A stretch of 64,000 nucleotides of DNA from Cohnella phaseoli (GTDB lineage Bacteria; Bacillota; Bacilli; Paenibacillales; Paenibacillaceae). Positions 20,637 through 28,213 of the stretch are shown one piece after another. The notes beneath the pieces are model-generated. The model worked only from the letters and a program-made list of their open reading frames with translations, searched no databases and was not told the origin of the DNA. Numbering within the stretch: position 1 is the stretch's first letter; every line of letters begins with the position of its first letter. The stretch covers positions 62,001-126,000 of the forward strand of contig NZ_QRDZ01000005.1 in the NCBI RefSeq assembly GCF_003386235.1, read 5' to 3'. The position numbers and the translations under genes were made by a program.

Positions 20637-21611
20637 TTAATCCTCCTCTACTTGGCGCAAATAAGGAAGCGGGTTGACCGGCTTCTCGCTGGCGACCACC
20701 TGAAAATGCAGGTGCGCTCCCGTGCTGCGCCCGCTGTTGCCCATCTCGCCGATCCGGTCCCCGCGTCGAATTTGCTGCCCTGTTTTTACTCCGATTTTGC
20801 TTAAATGCAAGTAATGCGACTCCAAACCCGTCCGATGGGTAATGATGATATAATTACCACGTGTGCGATTGAACCCGGCCTCCTTGACCGTGCCGTCTCC
20901 CGCGGCGTAGATCGGATCGCCGACGTCGCCCGTGATATCGACTCCGGCGTGGAACGCGGACTTGCGCGTGAACGGATCGCTTCGATAACCGAACCCGGAG
21001 GTCAACCGTCTGGATACGGTCGGCCACGCCGACGGTAGCGCGTCCAGTTCGGCTTGACGCTGCTCCGCCTTGCGGAGATTGGTTTCCATGGAGTCGGCCA
21101 GCTCGCCGAGCATCTGCGACAATTCCGCGATGTCGTCGATCGTCAGCTGAGCCGCAGCCGCAGCCAGTTCGTCGGACGCGGCGGCTGCATAAGAGGAAAC
21201 GGCCACTTCGGATACGTGCTCGCCCTGCGGAATCGTCTGTCCGTCGCCATATTGCCCGATGAACTGTCGAAGCCTGGCTTCCAGCACCGCCAATTCGTCC
21301 ATTCGCTGTTGCAGCAACTCGCTTCTGTCGTTCAATTCGCGCAGCTCCCGATTCAGCGAACTAATCTCTGAGTTCTTGGCTGCGAGAGCGGCTCCGCTGC
21401 GGGCGGATTGGGCGTCGAGCAGCGCGTCCAGCTCGTGAATTCGCTGCAGCGCCTCAAGCTCTCTAGCCGCGAACGCCCCAACGACCGTCAGCGCGGCGGC
21501 TATGGGAAGCGCTGCAAGCGTTCGGCCGGACACTCGGAACTGCTTGACGCGACGATCGGCGTCCCGGATCAGAATAAACGACCATTTCGCTTTCCGTCGT
21601 CTGTGTGCCAT
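20637..21611 (-). CDS. M23 metallopeptidase with membrane anchor and coiled coil
   Basis: A 324-residue membrane-anchored peptidoglycan endopeptidase. A basic N-terminus (about residues 1-30) precedes one membrane helix (about 31-48), then a coiled coil (about 50-118, heptads of Leu/Ala/Glu), and a C-terminal LytM domain with zinc ligands H221 and D225 (FHAGVDITG) and H302 (GAHLHFQ). The catalytic core is therefore complete. It is the first gene of a two-gene transcript with the bactofilin, and likely acts in cell shape or spore envelope remodelling. ATG at 21611 lies after CGAAAGGAGAG on the minus strand. Confidence 0.93.
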   Translation of the reverse strand: MAHRRRKAKWSFILIRDADRRVKQFRVSGRTLAALPIAAALTVVGAFAARELEALQRIHELDALLDAQSARSGAALAAKNSEISSLNRELRELNDRSELLQQRMDELAVLEARLRQFIGQYGDGQTIPQGEHVSEVAVSSYAAAASDELAAAAAQLTIDDIAELSQMLGELADSMETNLRKAEQRQAELDALPSAWPTVSRRLTSGFGYRSDPFTRKSAFHAGVDITGDVGDPIYAAGDGTVKEAGFNRTRGNYIIITHRTGLESHYLHLSKIGVKTGQQIRRGDRIGEMGNSGRSTGAHLHFQVVASEKPVNPLPYLRQVEED

Positions 21612-21720
21612 CGGCTCTCCTTTCGGATGCGAGGGTTGTCGAGCTCTTTCCTGTACTACTGCTATTTATTCTTGAAAGCTTCCTTTCATTCCTGAAAATC
21701 ATTAAGAGACGCGAGGAACG

Positions 21721-23160
21721 ATGGATATGATTGCGTTCGGACTTTGCCTGCTTCTGCTTATCTTTATCTTCCAAGCGGCCACGATTTTGCTGCTTGAGTT
21801 TCGGAGACCCGCCCATGCGACGGCATGGTTGTTCATCCTGTTCCTGTTCCCGTTCGTCGGCTTTATTTTGTATTATTTTCTGGCGACGGAGTACCGCAGG
21901 AGCCGCAAGGCGCGTCGCAGGGGTAAATTGGACCAGCGCCGCCGCGCTAAGCTGCTGGCGATGACGACGACGCTGCCGGACCCTGCGGAGCTGCCGCCAA
22001 CCGGGATTGCCGAGCAGACCCGCCTGTACCGTACGCTGCTTAAACGCGGGGAGCTGCCCATTACGGGACGCAACCGAACTCATGTATTCAACAAAGGCAA
22101 GGATGCCTATGCGGCGATGCTGCAGGCGATCGACGCGGCGAAGTCTCATGTGCACATTTCGTCTTACATCGTACGGGACGACGGCGTCGGCAGTCAGTTG
22201 CAGCAGGCGCTGCTGCGCAAAGCCGATGAAGGCGTGCAGGTGAAGCTGCTATACGACGGCATCGGCAGCATCAAGCTGAAAGACTCCTATATTCGGATTT
22301 TGAGGGAGGGCGGCGTGGAATGCGCCTGTTTTTTCCCGCTTCGGCCCTCCTTCCTGAAGAAGAGGATGAATTATCGCAACCATCGGAAAATAACGGTCGT
22401 GGACGGCAAGGTCGGCTTTATCGGCGGCCTCAACTTCGGAGACGAATATATCGGCAAGCATCCTCGGCTCGGCTATTGGCGGGATACGCATCTGAAGCTG
22501 GAGGGGGATTCCGTCTACTGGCTTCAGGAGGTGTTTCTGAAGGACTGGGAGATCGCGACGCGCACGAAGCTGGACGACCCTTCGTATTTCCCGGAGCACG
22601 ACGTCGCGGCGACGGAAGCGGTGCAGATTGTGCCGGCCGGCCCGGATCGCCGCGGGGACGCGATCCACGATTCCGTGTTCGCGATGGTGAACGCCGCCAA
22701 GGAGCGCATCTGGATCACGACGCCGTATTTTATCCCGAGCTCGAGCGTAGCGATGGCGCTCCGCGATGCAGCGGTCAGCGGCATGGACGTGCGCCTGATC
22801 ATTCCTTACGTTCCGGATACGTGGCTCGTCCACTTGGCGACGCTCTCCTATGCGGAGGAAATGATGAGATCCGGCGTGCGCGTATGGCAGTACAAAAAAG
22901 GATTTGTCCACGCCAAAGCGCTGGTCGTCGACCAGTTCGCGGCGGTCGTCGGCTCGGCGAACATGGATTTGCGCAGCTTCTACAGCAATTTCGAGATCAA
23001 TGCGCATCTGTTCGATCCGGCCCCCATTGCCGAGATAGAGCGGAATTTCCTGCAGGATTTGCAGGACAGCGAAGAGATCAATCTGCAGAAGTTTCTGAAG
23101 CGTACGCGCACGCAGAAGGTGAAGGAAGCGATGGCGCGGATCTTGTCTCCTCTGCTGTAG
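21721..23160 (+). CDS. cls: Cardiolipin synthase, phospholipase D family
   Basis: Condenses phosphatidylglycerol molecules to cardiolipin at the membrane. The 479-residue protein has two N-terminal membrane helices (about 2-24 and 36-56), a basic linker (YRRSRKARRRGKLDQRRR), and two HKD catalytic motifs: NHRKITVVDGKVGFIGGLNF (first His about 221) and HAKALVVDQFAAVVGSANMD (His about 397), with the residues H, K and D conserved in both. Length and layout match bacterial Cls of the Bacillales type. ATG 21721 follows CGAGGAACG. It ends base-to-base against the convergent LigD-polymerase gene (stop TAG abutting CTA). Confidence 0.95.
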   Translation: MDMIAFGLCLLLLIFIFQAATILLLEFRRPAHATAWLFILFLFPFVGFILYYFLATEYRRSRKARRRGKLDQRRRAKLLAMTTTLPDPAELPPTGIAEQTRLYRTLLKRGELPITGRNRTHVFNKGKDAYAAMLQAIDAAKSHVHISSYIVRDDGVGSQLQQALLRKADEGVQVKLLYDGIGSIKLKDSYIRILREGGVECACFFPLRPSFLKKRMNYRNHRKITVVDGKVGFIGGLNFGDEYIGKHPRLGYWRDTHLKLEGDSVYWLQEVFLKDWEIATRTKLDDPSYFPEHDVAATEAVQIVPAGPDRRGDAIHDSVFAMVNAAKERIWITTPYFIPSSSVAMALRDAAVSGMDVRLIIPYVPDTWLVHLATLSYAEEMMRSGVRVWQYKKGFVHAKALVVDQFAAVVGSANMDLRSFYSNFEINAHLFDPAPIAEIERNFLQDLQDSEEINLQKFLKRTRTQKVKEAMARILSPLL

Positions 23161-24051
23161 CTATTTTCTGCCCAGCAGATGGGCGATGACCGGGCCAAGC
23201 GCTTGCCGGGGCGCTGCGGCAAGCGGATCTCCGCGTTCGCGCAGACGCTGCGGTACGTTGAGCAGGTGAAAGTCTGTCGGCTTAACGTCTCTTCGTACCT
23301 CGTCGCGAGTGAGCGGCGTCGAAACCGTCGCCATCGGACGTGCCCTGGGGGAGTATGAGGCGGGCAGCGTTTTGCCGGCATAGTGCTGCAAGTAATCGAG
23401 ATAGATCAAAGGACCGCGGTCTTTTTTCAAACGTTCAACAGTGAAAAGAGCTCGATGACGGGCGACGAGGTATTCGGACAGAAACTTGCCGAAACGCCGC
23501 AGCTCGTCGAAGTCCGGCCCGCGTTCGATCGGCATGACGATTTGAACGCCGGTCGCCCCCGACGTTTTGGCCACGGCGCTCAGGCCGAGCGAGTCCAGCG
23601 TCTGCAGCACATGCTCCGTCGCTTCCATCAGCCGCGGCTCCTCGTTCATCGAAGGATCGATATCGAGCATCCACGTATTGGGCAGCGGATTGTCGATTTC
23701 GTCGGAGGAGACGTGGAATTCCAGACTGTACAAGCTGCCCATCCACAGCAGCGTTCGCACGGAGTCGAGCACGACATAGTTGATGTTGCGGTCCTTGGCG
23801 GTTCGTACATAGTCGGGAATCGGCTCCGGGCAATTTTTCTGATAAAAGGACACGCCGTGTATCCCTTCCGGATAGCGGATCGTCGTCAAATAGCGGCCAG
23901 CGGCGTACGGCAGCAGAAAAGGGGCCAGCTCGGCCAACAGCTGCACATATTTCAGCTTCGTAATACCGGCTTCGGGCCAAATCATCTTATCCGGATGGGA
24001 GATGGCGAGCTCGTGTTCTCCAAGCTTTACGACGGTTCTCGTATTGACCAT
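23161..24051 (-). CDS. Stand-alone LigD polymerase/primase domain protein
   Basis: Resembles the archaeo-eukaryotic primase domain of LigD, which fills gaps during non-homologous end joining. Motif I is the acidic DIDPS in NTWMLDIDPSMNEE, motif II is TSGATGVQIVMPI (Gln where many relatives have His), and the motif III acidic residue is in LIYLDYLQHYAGKTLP. No ligase or 3'-phosphoesterase domain is present, so this is a split LigD; a ligase must lie outside the window. ATG 24051 (start VNTRTVVKL) is chosen because AGGAGG precedes it by about 9 nt; the open frame extends 23 codons upstream through a GA-rich tandem repeat. It follows ku on the minus strand. Confidence 0.88.
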   Translation of the reverse strand: MVNTRTVVKLGEHELAISHPDKMIWPEAGITKLKYVQLLAELAPFLLPYAAGRYLTTIRYPEGIHGVSFYQKNCPEPIPDYVRTAKDRNINYVVLDSVRTLLWMGSLYSLEFHVSSDEIDNPLPNTWMLDIDPSMNEEPRLMEATEHVLQTLDSLGLSAVAKTSGATGVQIVMPIERGPDFDELRRFGKFLSEYLVARHRALFTVERLKKDRGPLIYLDYLQHYAGKTLPASYSPRARPMATVSTPLTRDEVRRDVKPTDFHLLNVPQRLRERGDPLAAAPRQALGPVIAHLLGRK

Positions 24052-24210
24052 TTCGGCATTTCCTCCTTCCTGCCCCTTCCTACTCCTTCCTACTCCTTCA
24101 TACTCCTCCGCTCCGGTCATCAGATACAGAATCGGTCCTCGTGGTCGGCGGATGTTCGGGCCTCGCAGTCGAGGGAAGCCATTGAGCGCTCGTTTGAATG
24201 ATTCATAGCA

Positions 24211-25080
24211 TTAAGGAACCGCCCCTTCTTTCTTGCGCCCGCGCGTGCTGCGGGTTTTCGCTTTGCCGCGGTCGCCGCCGGCGTCTTCGGAGCCGGACGC
24301 ATCTTTCGGCTTGGCTGCTTCAAGGCTCGCTTGCAGTGCGGCCATCAGGTCGATAACGTTCGTTCTTTCCACGTCCGGAGCGGTGACGATGTCCGCGCCT
24401 TCTCCGGATATTTTGCGCTGAATCGCTTCTTGGAGGGCGATGCGGTAATCGTCGGTGTATTTCGTCGGCTCGAACGGCGTCGAGAGCTGCTCGATCAGCA
24501 TTTTGGCCATCGTCAATTCCTTATCGTTGACGTTCGTCTGTTCCGGCAAATTCGGCACAAGCTGCAGCTGGCGAATCTCGTCCGGATAGTGCATCGTTTC
24601 CATACAGATGCAATTGTCGACGGGGCGTATGGCGGCCAGGCTGCTTTTGCTGCGGATCGCGATTTTGGCGATGCCGATTTTACCGGACTGACGCATCGCT
24701 TCCAGCAGCAGATTGTAGGCGCCCGCCCCGGCTTGATCGGGAGACAGATAGTACGCCTTCTGGTAATACAGCGGATCGATTTCCGTCAGATCGACGAAAT
24801 CGAGAATTTGAATCGTTTTCGTATTGTCGGGTTTGATCGCGTCCAGCTCCTCCGGCTCGAACAGTACGAACCGGCCCTTCTCCTGTTCGTAGCCGCGGGC
24901 GATTTCTTCCCAGGCAGCCTCCTTCTCGCAGTGGGGGCAAGTTCGAACGTTGGCGATGGGCGTTCCGCAGACTTTGTGAATCATTCGCAGATGGATATCC
25001 TTGTCCTCGGTGGCGGTGAACATTTTTACGGGAACATGAACGAGGCCGAAGCTGATCGCGCCTTTCCAGACCGTATGCAT
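24211..25080 (-). CDS. ku: Ku DNA end-binding protein
   Basis: Homodimeric ring protein that binds double-strand DNA ends and recruits LigD. The 289-residue sequence opens MHTVWKGAISFGLVHVPVKM, the diagnostic bacterial Ku start, with FEPEELDAIKP, IEIDPLYYQKAYYLSP-like (TEIDPLYYQKAYYL), and a lysine/arginine-rich C-terminal tail (KTRSTRGRKKEG) that in bacterial Ku recruits partners and binds DNA. CGTPIANVRTCPHCEKE shows two cysteine pairs of the Ku zinc-like loop. It heads a minus-strand pair with the polymerase gene and lies next to a spore gene, consistent with repair in dormant or germinating spores, though the expression timing is not shown. Confidence 0.95.
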   Translation of the reverse strand: MHTVWKGAISFGLVHVPVKMFTATEDKDIHLRMIHKVCGTPIANVRTCPHCEKEAAWEEIARGYEQEKGRFVLFEPEELDAIKPDNTKTIQILDFVDLTEIDPLYYQKAYYLSPDQAGAGAYNLLLEAMRQSGKIGIAKIAIRSKSSLAAIRPVDNCICMETMHYPDEIRQLQLVPNLPEQTNVNDKELTMAKMLIEQLSTPFEPTKYTDDYRIALQEAIQRKISGEGADIVTAPDVERTNVIDLMAALQASLEAAKPKDASGSEDAGGDRGKAKTRSTRGRKKEGAVP

Positions 25081-25252
25081 GGCTGACGCTCCTTTGCGTG
25101 TAGAGGTTTGACTTCGAATGCTGAATTCGGAAGGACGGAGGTCGGATTTTGACTTTTGGGAACTCGACTATAAGTTGCCCATTCGCATGGAAAACAACCG
25201 GACAGGGAATATTGGAAAAGTCTTAATCCAATAGCGAAGGGGGATGCCGCAA

Positions 25253-25417
25253 GTGGCTTCCGAGGACAAGGAAAAGGGGCTTGAGGACTCGATCTACGAA
25301 GGAAGGGACGAGTTCGACATGGACGTCGACCGAATGGTCAACGAAGGGTTGGGCGGCGGGCAGGTCACCTTGCATAACGGATGGGTGCCGGAAATCGAAG
25401 AAACGTTGGAGGATTGA
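25253..25417 (+). CDS. Small acidic hypothetical protein
   Basis: A 54-residue acidic protein (VASEDKEKGLEDSIYEG at its start, then a run with DMDVDRMVNEGLGGG and EIEETLED at the end). It is too short for family assignment. GTG 25253 is preferred because AAGGGGG lies 9 nt upstream; an ATG at 25244 sits directly on that site. It is separated by only 2 nt from sspH and appears to share its transcript, so a spore-related role is possible but unproven. There are no Cys residues, membrane segments or obvious domains. I do not recognise it. Confidence 0.55.
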   Translation: MASEDKEKGLEDSIYEGRDEFDMDVDRMVNEGLGGGQVTLHNGWVPEIEETLED

Positions 25418-25419
25418 AT

Positions 25420-25608
25420 ATGGACGCGCAGAGAGCAAAGGAAATTTACGAATCGGCGGATAATTTCAAGGTCCGTCTGGACAGCGGCGAGCCGGTCTGG
25501 ATCGAGGATGTGGACGTTGCGGGCGGCGTGGCGACCGTGCAGGTCGGCCAAAGCCCGACGGATGTTCGAACAGTTGGCGTTGAGAAGCTGGAGGAAGTGT
25601 CGCACTAG
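25420..25608 (+). CDS. sspH: H-type small acid-soluble spore protein
   Basis: A 62-residue minor SASP, found in the spore core. The N-terminus MDAQRAKEIYESADNFKV matches the SspH signature (MNxQRAKEIxxS), followed by GEPVWIEDVDVAGGVATVQV and an acidic end. ATG 25420 has GGAGG 7 nt upstream; the frame extends further upstream but only out of the preceding small gene. Such genes are normally transcribed by the forespore factor sigma G; a GCATG 17 bp before GAATATT upstream of the preceding small gene could be such a promoter, but this is weak. It marks the organism as a spore former. Confidence 0.9.
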   Translation: MDAQRAKEIYESADNFKVRLDSGEPVWIEDVDVAGGVATVQVGQSPTDVRTVGVEKLEEVSH

Positions 25609-25627
25609 TTTGAGTTGGGGGCGGGCG

Positions 25628-26064
25628 GCAAGCTCTGTAAGCTGACTCAGTCGGGTTACAGCTAGAAACGGGCATATCGCCGCTCTGTAAGCCGACTCCG
25701 TGAGGTTGCAGCGAGAAACGGGCATGTCGCCGCTCTGTAAGCCGACTCCGTGAGGTTGCAGCGCGAAAAAAGCGTGTCGCCGCTCTGTAAGCCGACTCCG
25801 TGAGGTTGCAGCGAGAAAACAGCGTGTCGCCGCTCTGTAAGCCGACTCCGTGAGGCTGCAGCGAGAAAGAAGCGTGTCGCTGCGCTGTAAGCTGACTCTG
25901 TGAGGTTGCAGCGAGAAAAAAGCGTGTCGCTGCTCTGTAAGCCGACTCCGTGAGGTTGCAGCGAGAAAAAAGCATGTCGCCGCTCTGTAAGCCGACTCCG
26001 TGAGGTTGCAGCGAGAAAAAAGCATGTCGCCGCTCTGTAAGCCGACTCCGTGAGGTTGCAGCGA
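25628..26064. repeat. Tandem array of 50-bp imperfect-palindrome units
   Basis: Eight full 50-bp units plus a partial last one, period exactly 50. Each unit carries CGCTCTGTAAGCCGACTCCG, then TGAGGTTGCAGCG, and a 16-17-nt A-rich spacer (GAGAAAAAAGCGTGTCGC or similar). CGCT..GTAA can pair with TTGCAGCG and CTC with GAG, so each unit can form a hairpin. The first unit (25628-25677) is degenerate; inner units differ by a few bases. The 50-bp period is not a multiple of three, and the reverse-strand frames that cross it cycle through all three phases, so it is non-coding. Spacers are conserved, unlike CRISPR. Confidence 0.9.
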
Positions 26065-26154
26065 AATGAGGCAGCTGTTAGCTCAATGCGGCTACAGTCG
26101 AGGCTGCAACCCGCGTCTGCTTCGCCCGTGACATCGCGAATTGGGGCTTACTTT

Positions 26155-26183
26155 TTGAAAGTGCTTTATTTCCGTGCTACAAT
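26155..26183 (+). promoter_or_regulatory. Sigma-A promoter of the FAD-protein gene
   Basis: TTGAAA at 26155-26160 and TACAAT at 26178-26183 with a 17-bp spacer, 41 bp upstream of the start codon of the following gene. No competing better promoter is visible nearby. It is the last element before the coding region. Confidence 0.8.
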
Positions 26184-26223
26184 AGGTGGAGCTTCCCAAT
26201 TTTTCACACGAGGAGTGAGTGCG

Positions 26224-26787
26224 ATGTACGATGTTGCCATTATCGGCGGAGGACCGGCGGGAGCCAGCGCTGCGATTTTTACCGCGAAGGCAGGCAAGAA
26301 GACGCTGGTGATCGATAGCGATCAGAGCGTAACGAAACGCGCATGGGTGGAAAATCATTACGGCGTCGATGGGATTACCGGTCCCGATCTCGTTGCTGTA
26401 GGCAAGAAGCAGGCGGCCAAGTTCGGAACGGAGTTTGTGACGGGCAAAGCAACGAAGCTGACGGCGGGCGAAGGCTCGGTTACGATCGAAGCGGACGGGC
26501 AGTCCTACGAAGCGACTCACGTCATTATCGCTACGGGAATGTTCGCAGACGTGGCGGAAGCAAGCGGCGTTGTCACGAAGCCGGGGACGGAGCCGCGCAT
26601 CAAGACGATTATCGACTGCGCTCCGGATGGCAAGACGAATCTGGACAACGTATGGGCGGCCGGCACGATTGCCGGAGTGAGCATGCATACGATCATCACC
26701 GCTGGCGATGGCGCTAAAGTGGCGATCAACGTTGTCAGCGAACTGAACGGCGAGCGTTATGTCGACCATGACATTCTGAAAGCTTAA
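26224..26787 (+). CDS. Small FAD-dependent oxidoreductase, thioredoxin-reductase-like
   Basis: A 187-residue flavoprotein that looks like a thioredoxin reductase reduced to its FAD domain. Motifs: YDVAIIGGGPAGASAAIF (FAD dinucleotide loop, residues 2-19), HYGVDGITGPDL, ATHVIIATGMF, and a C-terminal TNLDNVWAAGTIAGVSMHTI (FAD-contacting GD/AG block). The NADPH domain and redox CxxC of true TrxB are missing, so it may take electrons from another protein or use a different substrate. ATG 26224 follows GAGGAG by about 9 nt; the frame is open upstream but the conserved N-terminus begins here. It forms a single-gene transcript with its own promoter and terminator. Confidence 0.8.
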   Translation: MYDVAIIGGGPAGASAAIFTAKAGKKTLVIDSDQSVTKRAWVENHYGVDGITGPDLVAVGKKQAAKFGTEFVTGKATKLTAGEGSVTIEADGQSYEATHVIIATGMFADVAEASGVVTKPGTEPRIKTIIDCAPDGKTNLDNVWAAGTIAGVSMHTIITAGDGAKVAINVVSELNGERYVDHDILKA

Positions 26788-26801
26788 GAAGAGTCTGATT
26801 G

Positions 26802-26852
26802 AAAAAAGGCTTTGCATCCCCTCAGCTTTGAGGCGGAGCAAAGCCTTTTTTG
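26802..26852. terminator. Intrinsic terminator, T tract on both strands
   Basis: AAAAAAGGCTTTGC pairs with GCAAAGCCTTTTTT around a 23-nt loop containing a smaller CTCAGCTTTGAG hairpin. The T run follows in the plus direction and the A run serves the minus direction, so it ends the FAD-protein transcript and could stop the minus-strand operon from the other side. Confidence 0.9.
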
Positions 26853-26884
26853 ACGATTCAAAAAATAAATGTGCCACGGTACAA

Positions 26885-26896
26885 GGGGGGGGGGGG
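26885..26896. repeat. Run of 12 G
   Basis: A homopolymer of twelve G residues after ACAA lies 33 bp past the terminator in non-coding sequence. Such tracts are prone to slippage; no promoter or gene start is linked to it, so phase variation is not indicated. Confidence 0.7.
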
Positions 26897-26928
26897 ATCG
26901 GTTTGCGACGTGTCGTAGGCAGAATGCG

Positions 26929-27107
26929 ATTTAAAGCGGAAAAACCTCTCTAATTTCTACATATCGGGTAAGAGTGGATATTTAAAGCGGAATCCCCGCT
27001 CTATTTTCGTCAAAACAGGAAAAACGCGAAAATAGAGCGGGACATCCGCTTTAAATTGCCTGAAATGGGCGCTGGAGCGAATTTAAAGCGGGTTTCCCGC
27101 TTTAAAT
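26929..27107. repeat. Nested and simple palindromes sharing the ATTTAAAGCGG arm
   Basis: Five copies of ATTTAAAGCGG(A/G) in both orientations. The first is a single arm at 26929-26940. Then comes a nested palindrome: outer 12-bp arms at 26980-26991 and 27045-27056, inner perfect 15-bp arms CCCGCTCTATTTTCG at 26995-27009 and CGAAAATAGAGCGGG at 27027-27041. Last is a perfect 12-bp palindrome with a 3-nt loop, 27081-27107. No coding frame is credible. It lies between the FAD-gene terminator and the end of the minus-strand SGNH operon. No strong T tract follows. Confidence 0.85.
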
Positions 27108-27199
27108 CAACAACGCCTATTATCCCTCACCGGATAGCGTGCCTTCAAAAGCCTCGGATCCGAAAGAAAGAGGACCGGCTGAACATCGGGATCCATCTA

Positions 27200-28210
27200 C
27201 TATAAAAGCATTTTGAAGAACGATTCGCTGTAAATCAGGTGTCCGTAGTCGTTCGGGTGGTTAATGTTGTTCAGCAGCAAGCTGGCGGGAGTTTTGCCGG
27301 CCGCCAGCTCGGCGGTCCATTCGGCGTGCGCGTCGGCGACGCCGATGCGGTATTCCCGGCCAAGATGCCGAATGACGTCGGCGTACAGAGGCGTTTGTCC
27401 GCTCGTATGCTGCCAATCGGGATTCGGCTCGCACGGCGTGACCAGCACGATGTCGGTGTCGCCCGCCGAGCGGATCGCTTCGATCATGCCGCGCAAATTG
27501 CGATCGAATTGCTCCAACGACGTTGTATGGCTGCCGTCCTCGTGCACATTCTGATCGTTCATGCCGTAGCCGATCGAGACCAGGTCAGGCAGCAGCGCAA
27601 CGACGTCGGCATCGACGCGGCTGATCCCGCCCCCGGTGTCCTCTCCGCCGATGGCTTTGTTGACAATGCGAAGACGACCCTGCGGATACAGGCTACGCAG
27701 CGCCTCCGCGAAACGCCCGAAGTACGCCAGGCTCTCTTCGCTCGCTTCTCCGCCCGTGCTGATGCTATCGCCATAGACGACGTAGACAGCCTCTTCGCCG
27801 GCCTGCAGCTTGCGCACGACCCGATCCAAAAAGCCGGAGCGCTCGATGTCCGAGGTCGCAACGGTCGTTTCTGCGGGAGCCGTTTCGCTCTCGTAATCGA
27901 CGTATACCGTATAGGAGGCGTTGCTGAAATCGGAATATTCGTTATGGTTAAATGCCTGTACCCCATACATCGGATGAAGCCGCGCGTCCGCAATTCGGCT
28001 TTCCGGCGTCCGCCGAATCGTGCCCGTTCCGTAATCCACCGTATAATCCTTGCCTTCCTCGTAGCGAACCGCTTCGGGAAGATCGCTTCTCCACCGGCTG
28101 CGCACCGACGTTACCGAGCCGCTTACCGGCTTGTAACGAAACGGCAGCTCCTCTTCTCCGGCGAATACGAAGGCTTCCCCTACCAGCTTGCGTCCCATCG
28201 CTTCCTTCAC
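27200..28210 (-). CDS. SGNH/GDSL-type hydrolase
   Basis: A 336-residue hydrolase with an N-terminal beta-rich part (about 1-135, no signal peptide) and a C-terminal SGNH domain: catalytic Ser in YVVYGDSIST (block I), Gly in NKAIGGEDTGGG (block II), Asn in SIGYGMNDQN (block III) and Asp/His in NINHPNDYGHLIY (block V). The serine, oxyanion residues and histidine are all there. Such enzymes are commonly carbohydrate esterases, here probably deacetylating a sugar. It is the last of three genes on the minus strand, three bases after the second dehydrogenase. The N-terminal domain is not recognised. Confidence 0.85.
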   Translation of the reverse strand: MKEAMGRKLVGEAFVFAGEEELPFRYKPVSGSVTSVRSRWRSDLPEAVRYEEGKDYTVDYGTGTIRRTPESRIADARLHPMYGVQAFNHNEYSDFSNASYTVYVDYESETAPAETTVATSDIERSGFLDRVVRKLQAGEEAVYVVYGDSISTGGEASEESLAYFGRFAEALRSLYPQGRLRIVNKAIGGEDTGGGISRVDADVVALLPDLVSIGYGMNDQNVHEDGSHTTSLEQFDRNLRGMIEAIRSAGDTDIVLVTPCEPNPDWQHTSGQTPLYADVIRHLGREYRIGVADAHAEWTAELAAGKTPASLLLNNINHPNDYGHLIYSESFFKMLL

Positions 28211-28213
28211 TCC

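Noticed and set aside
25294..26025. Reverse-strand frame of about 243 residues through the 50-bp array
   Set aside because: The repeat length is not a multiple of three, so the translation cycles through phases; there is no ribosome-binding site or known domain.
25628..26064. CRISPR array
   Set aside because: Spacers are nearly the same in every unit and no cas genes are near; the period covers repeat and spacer together.
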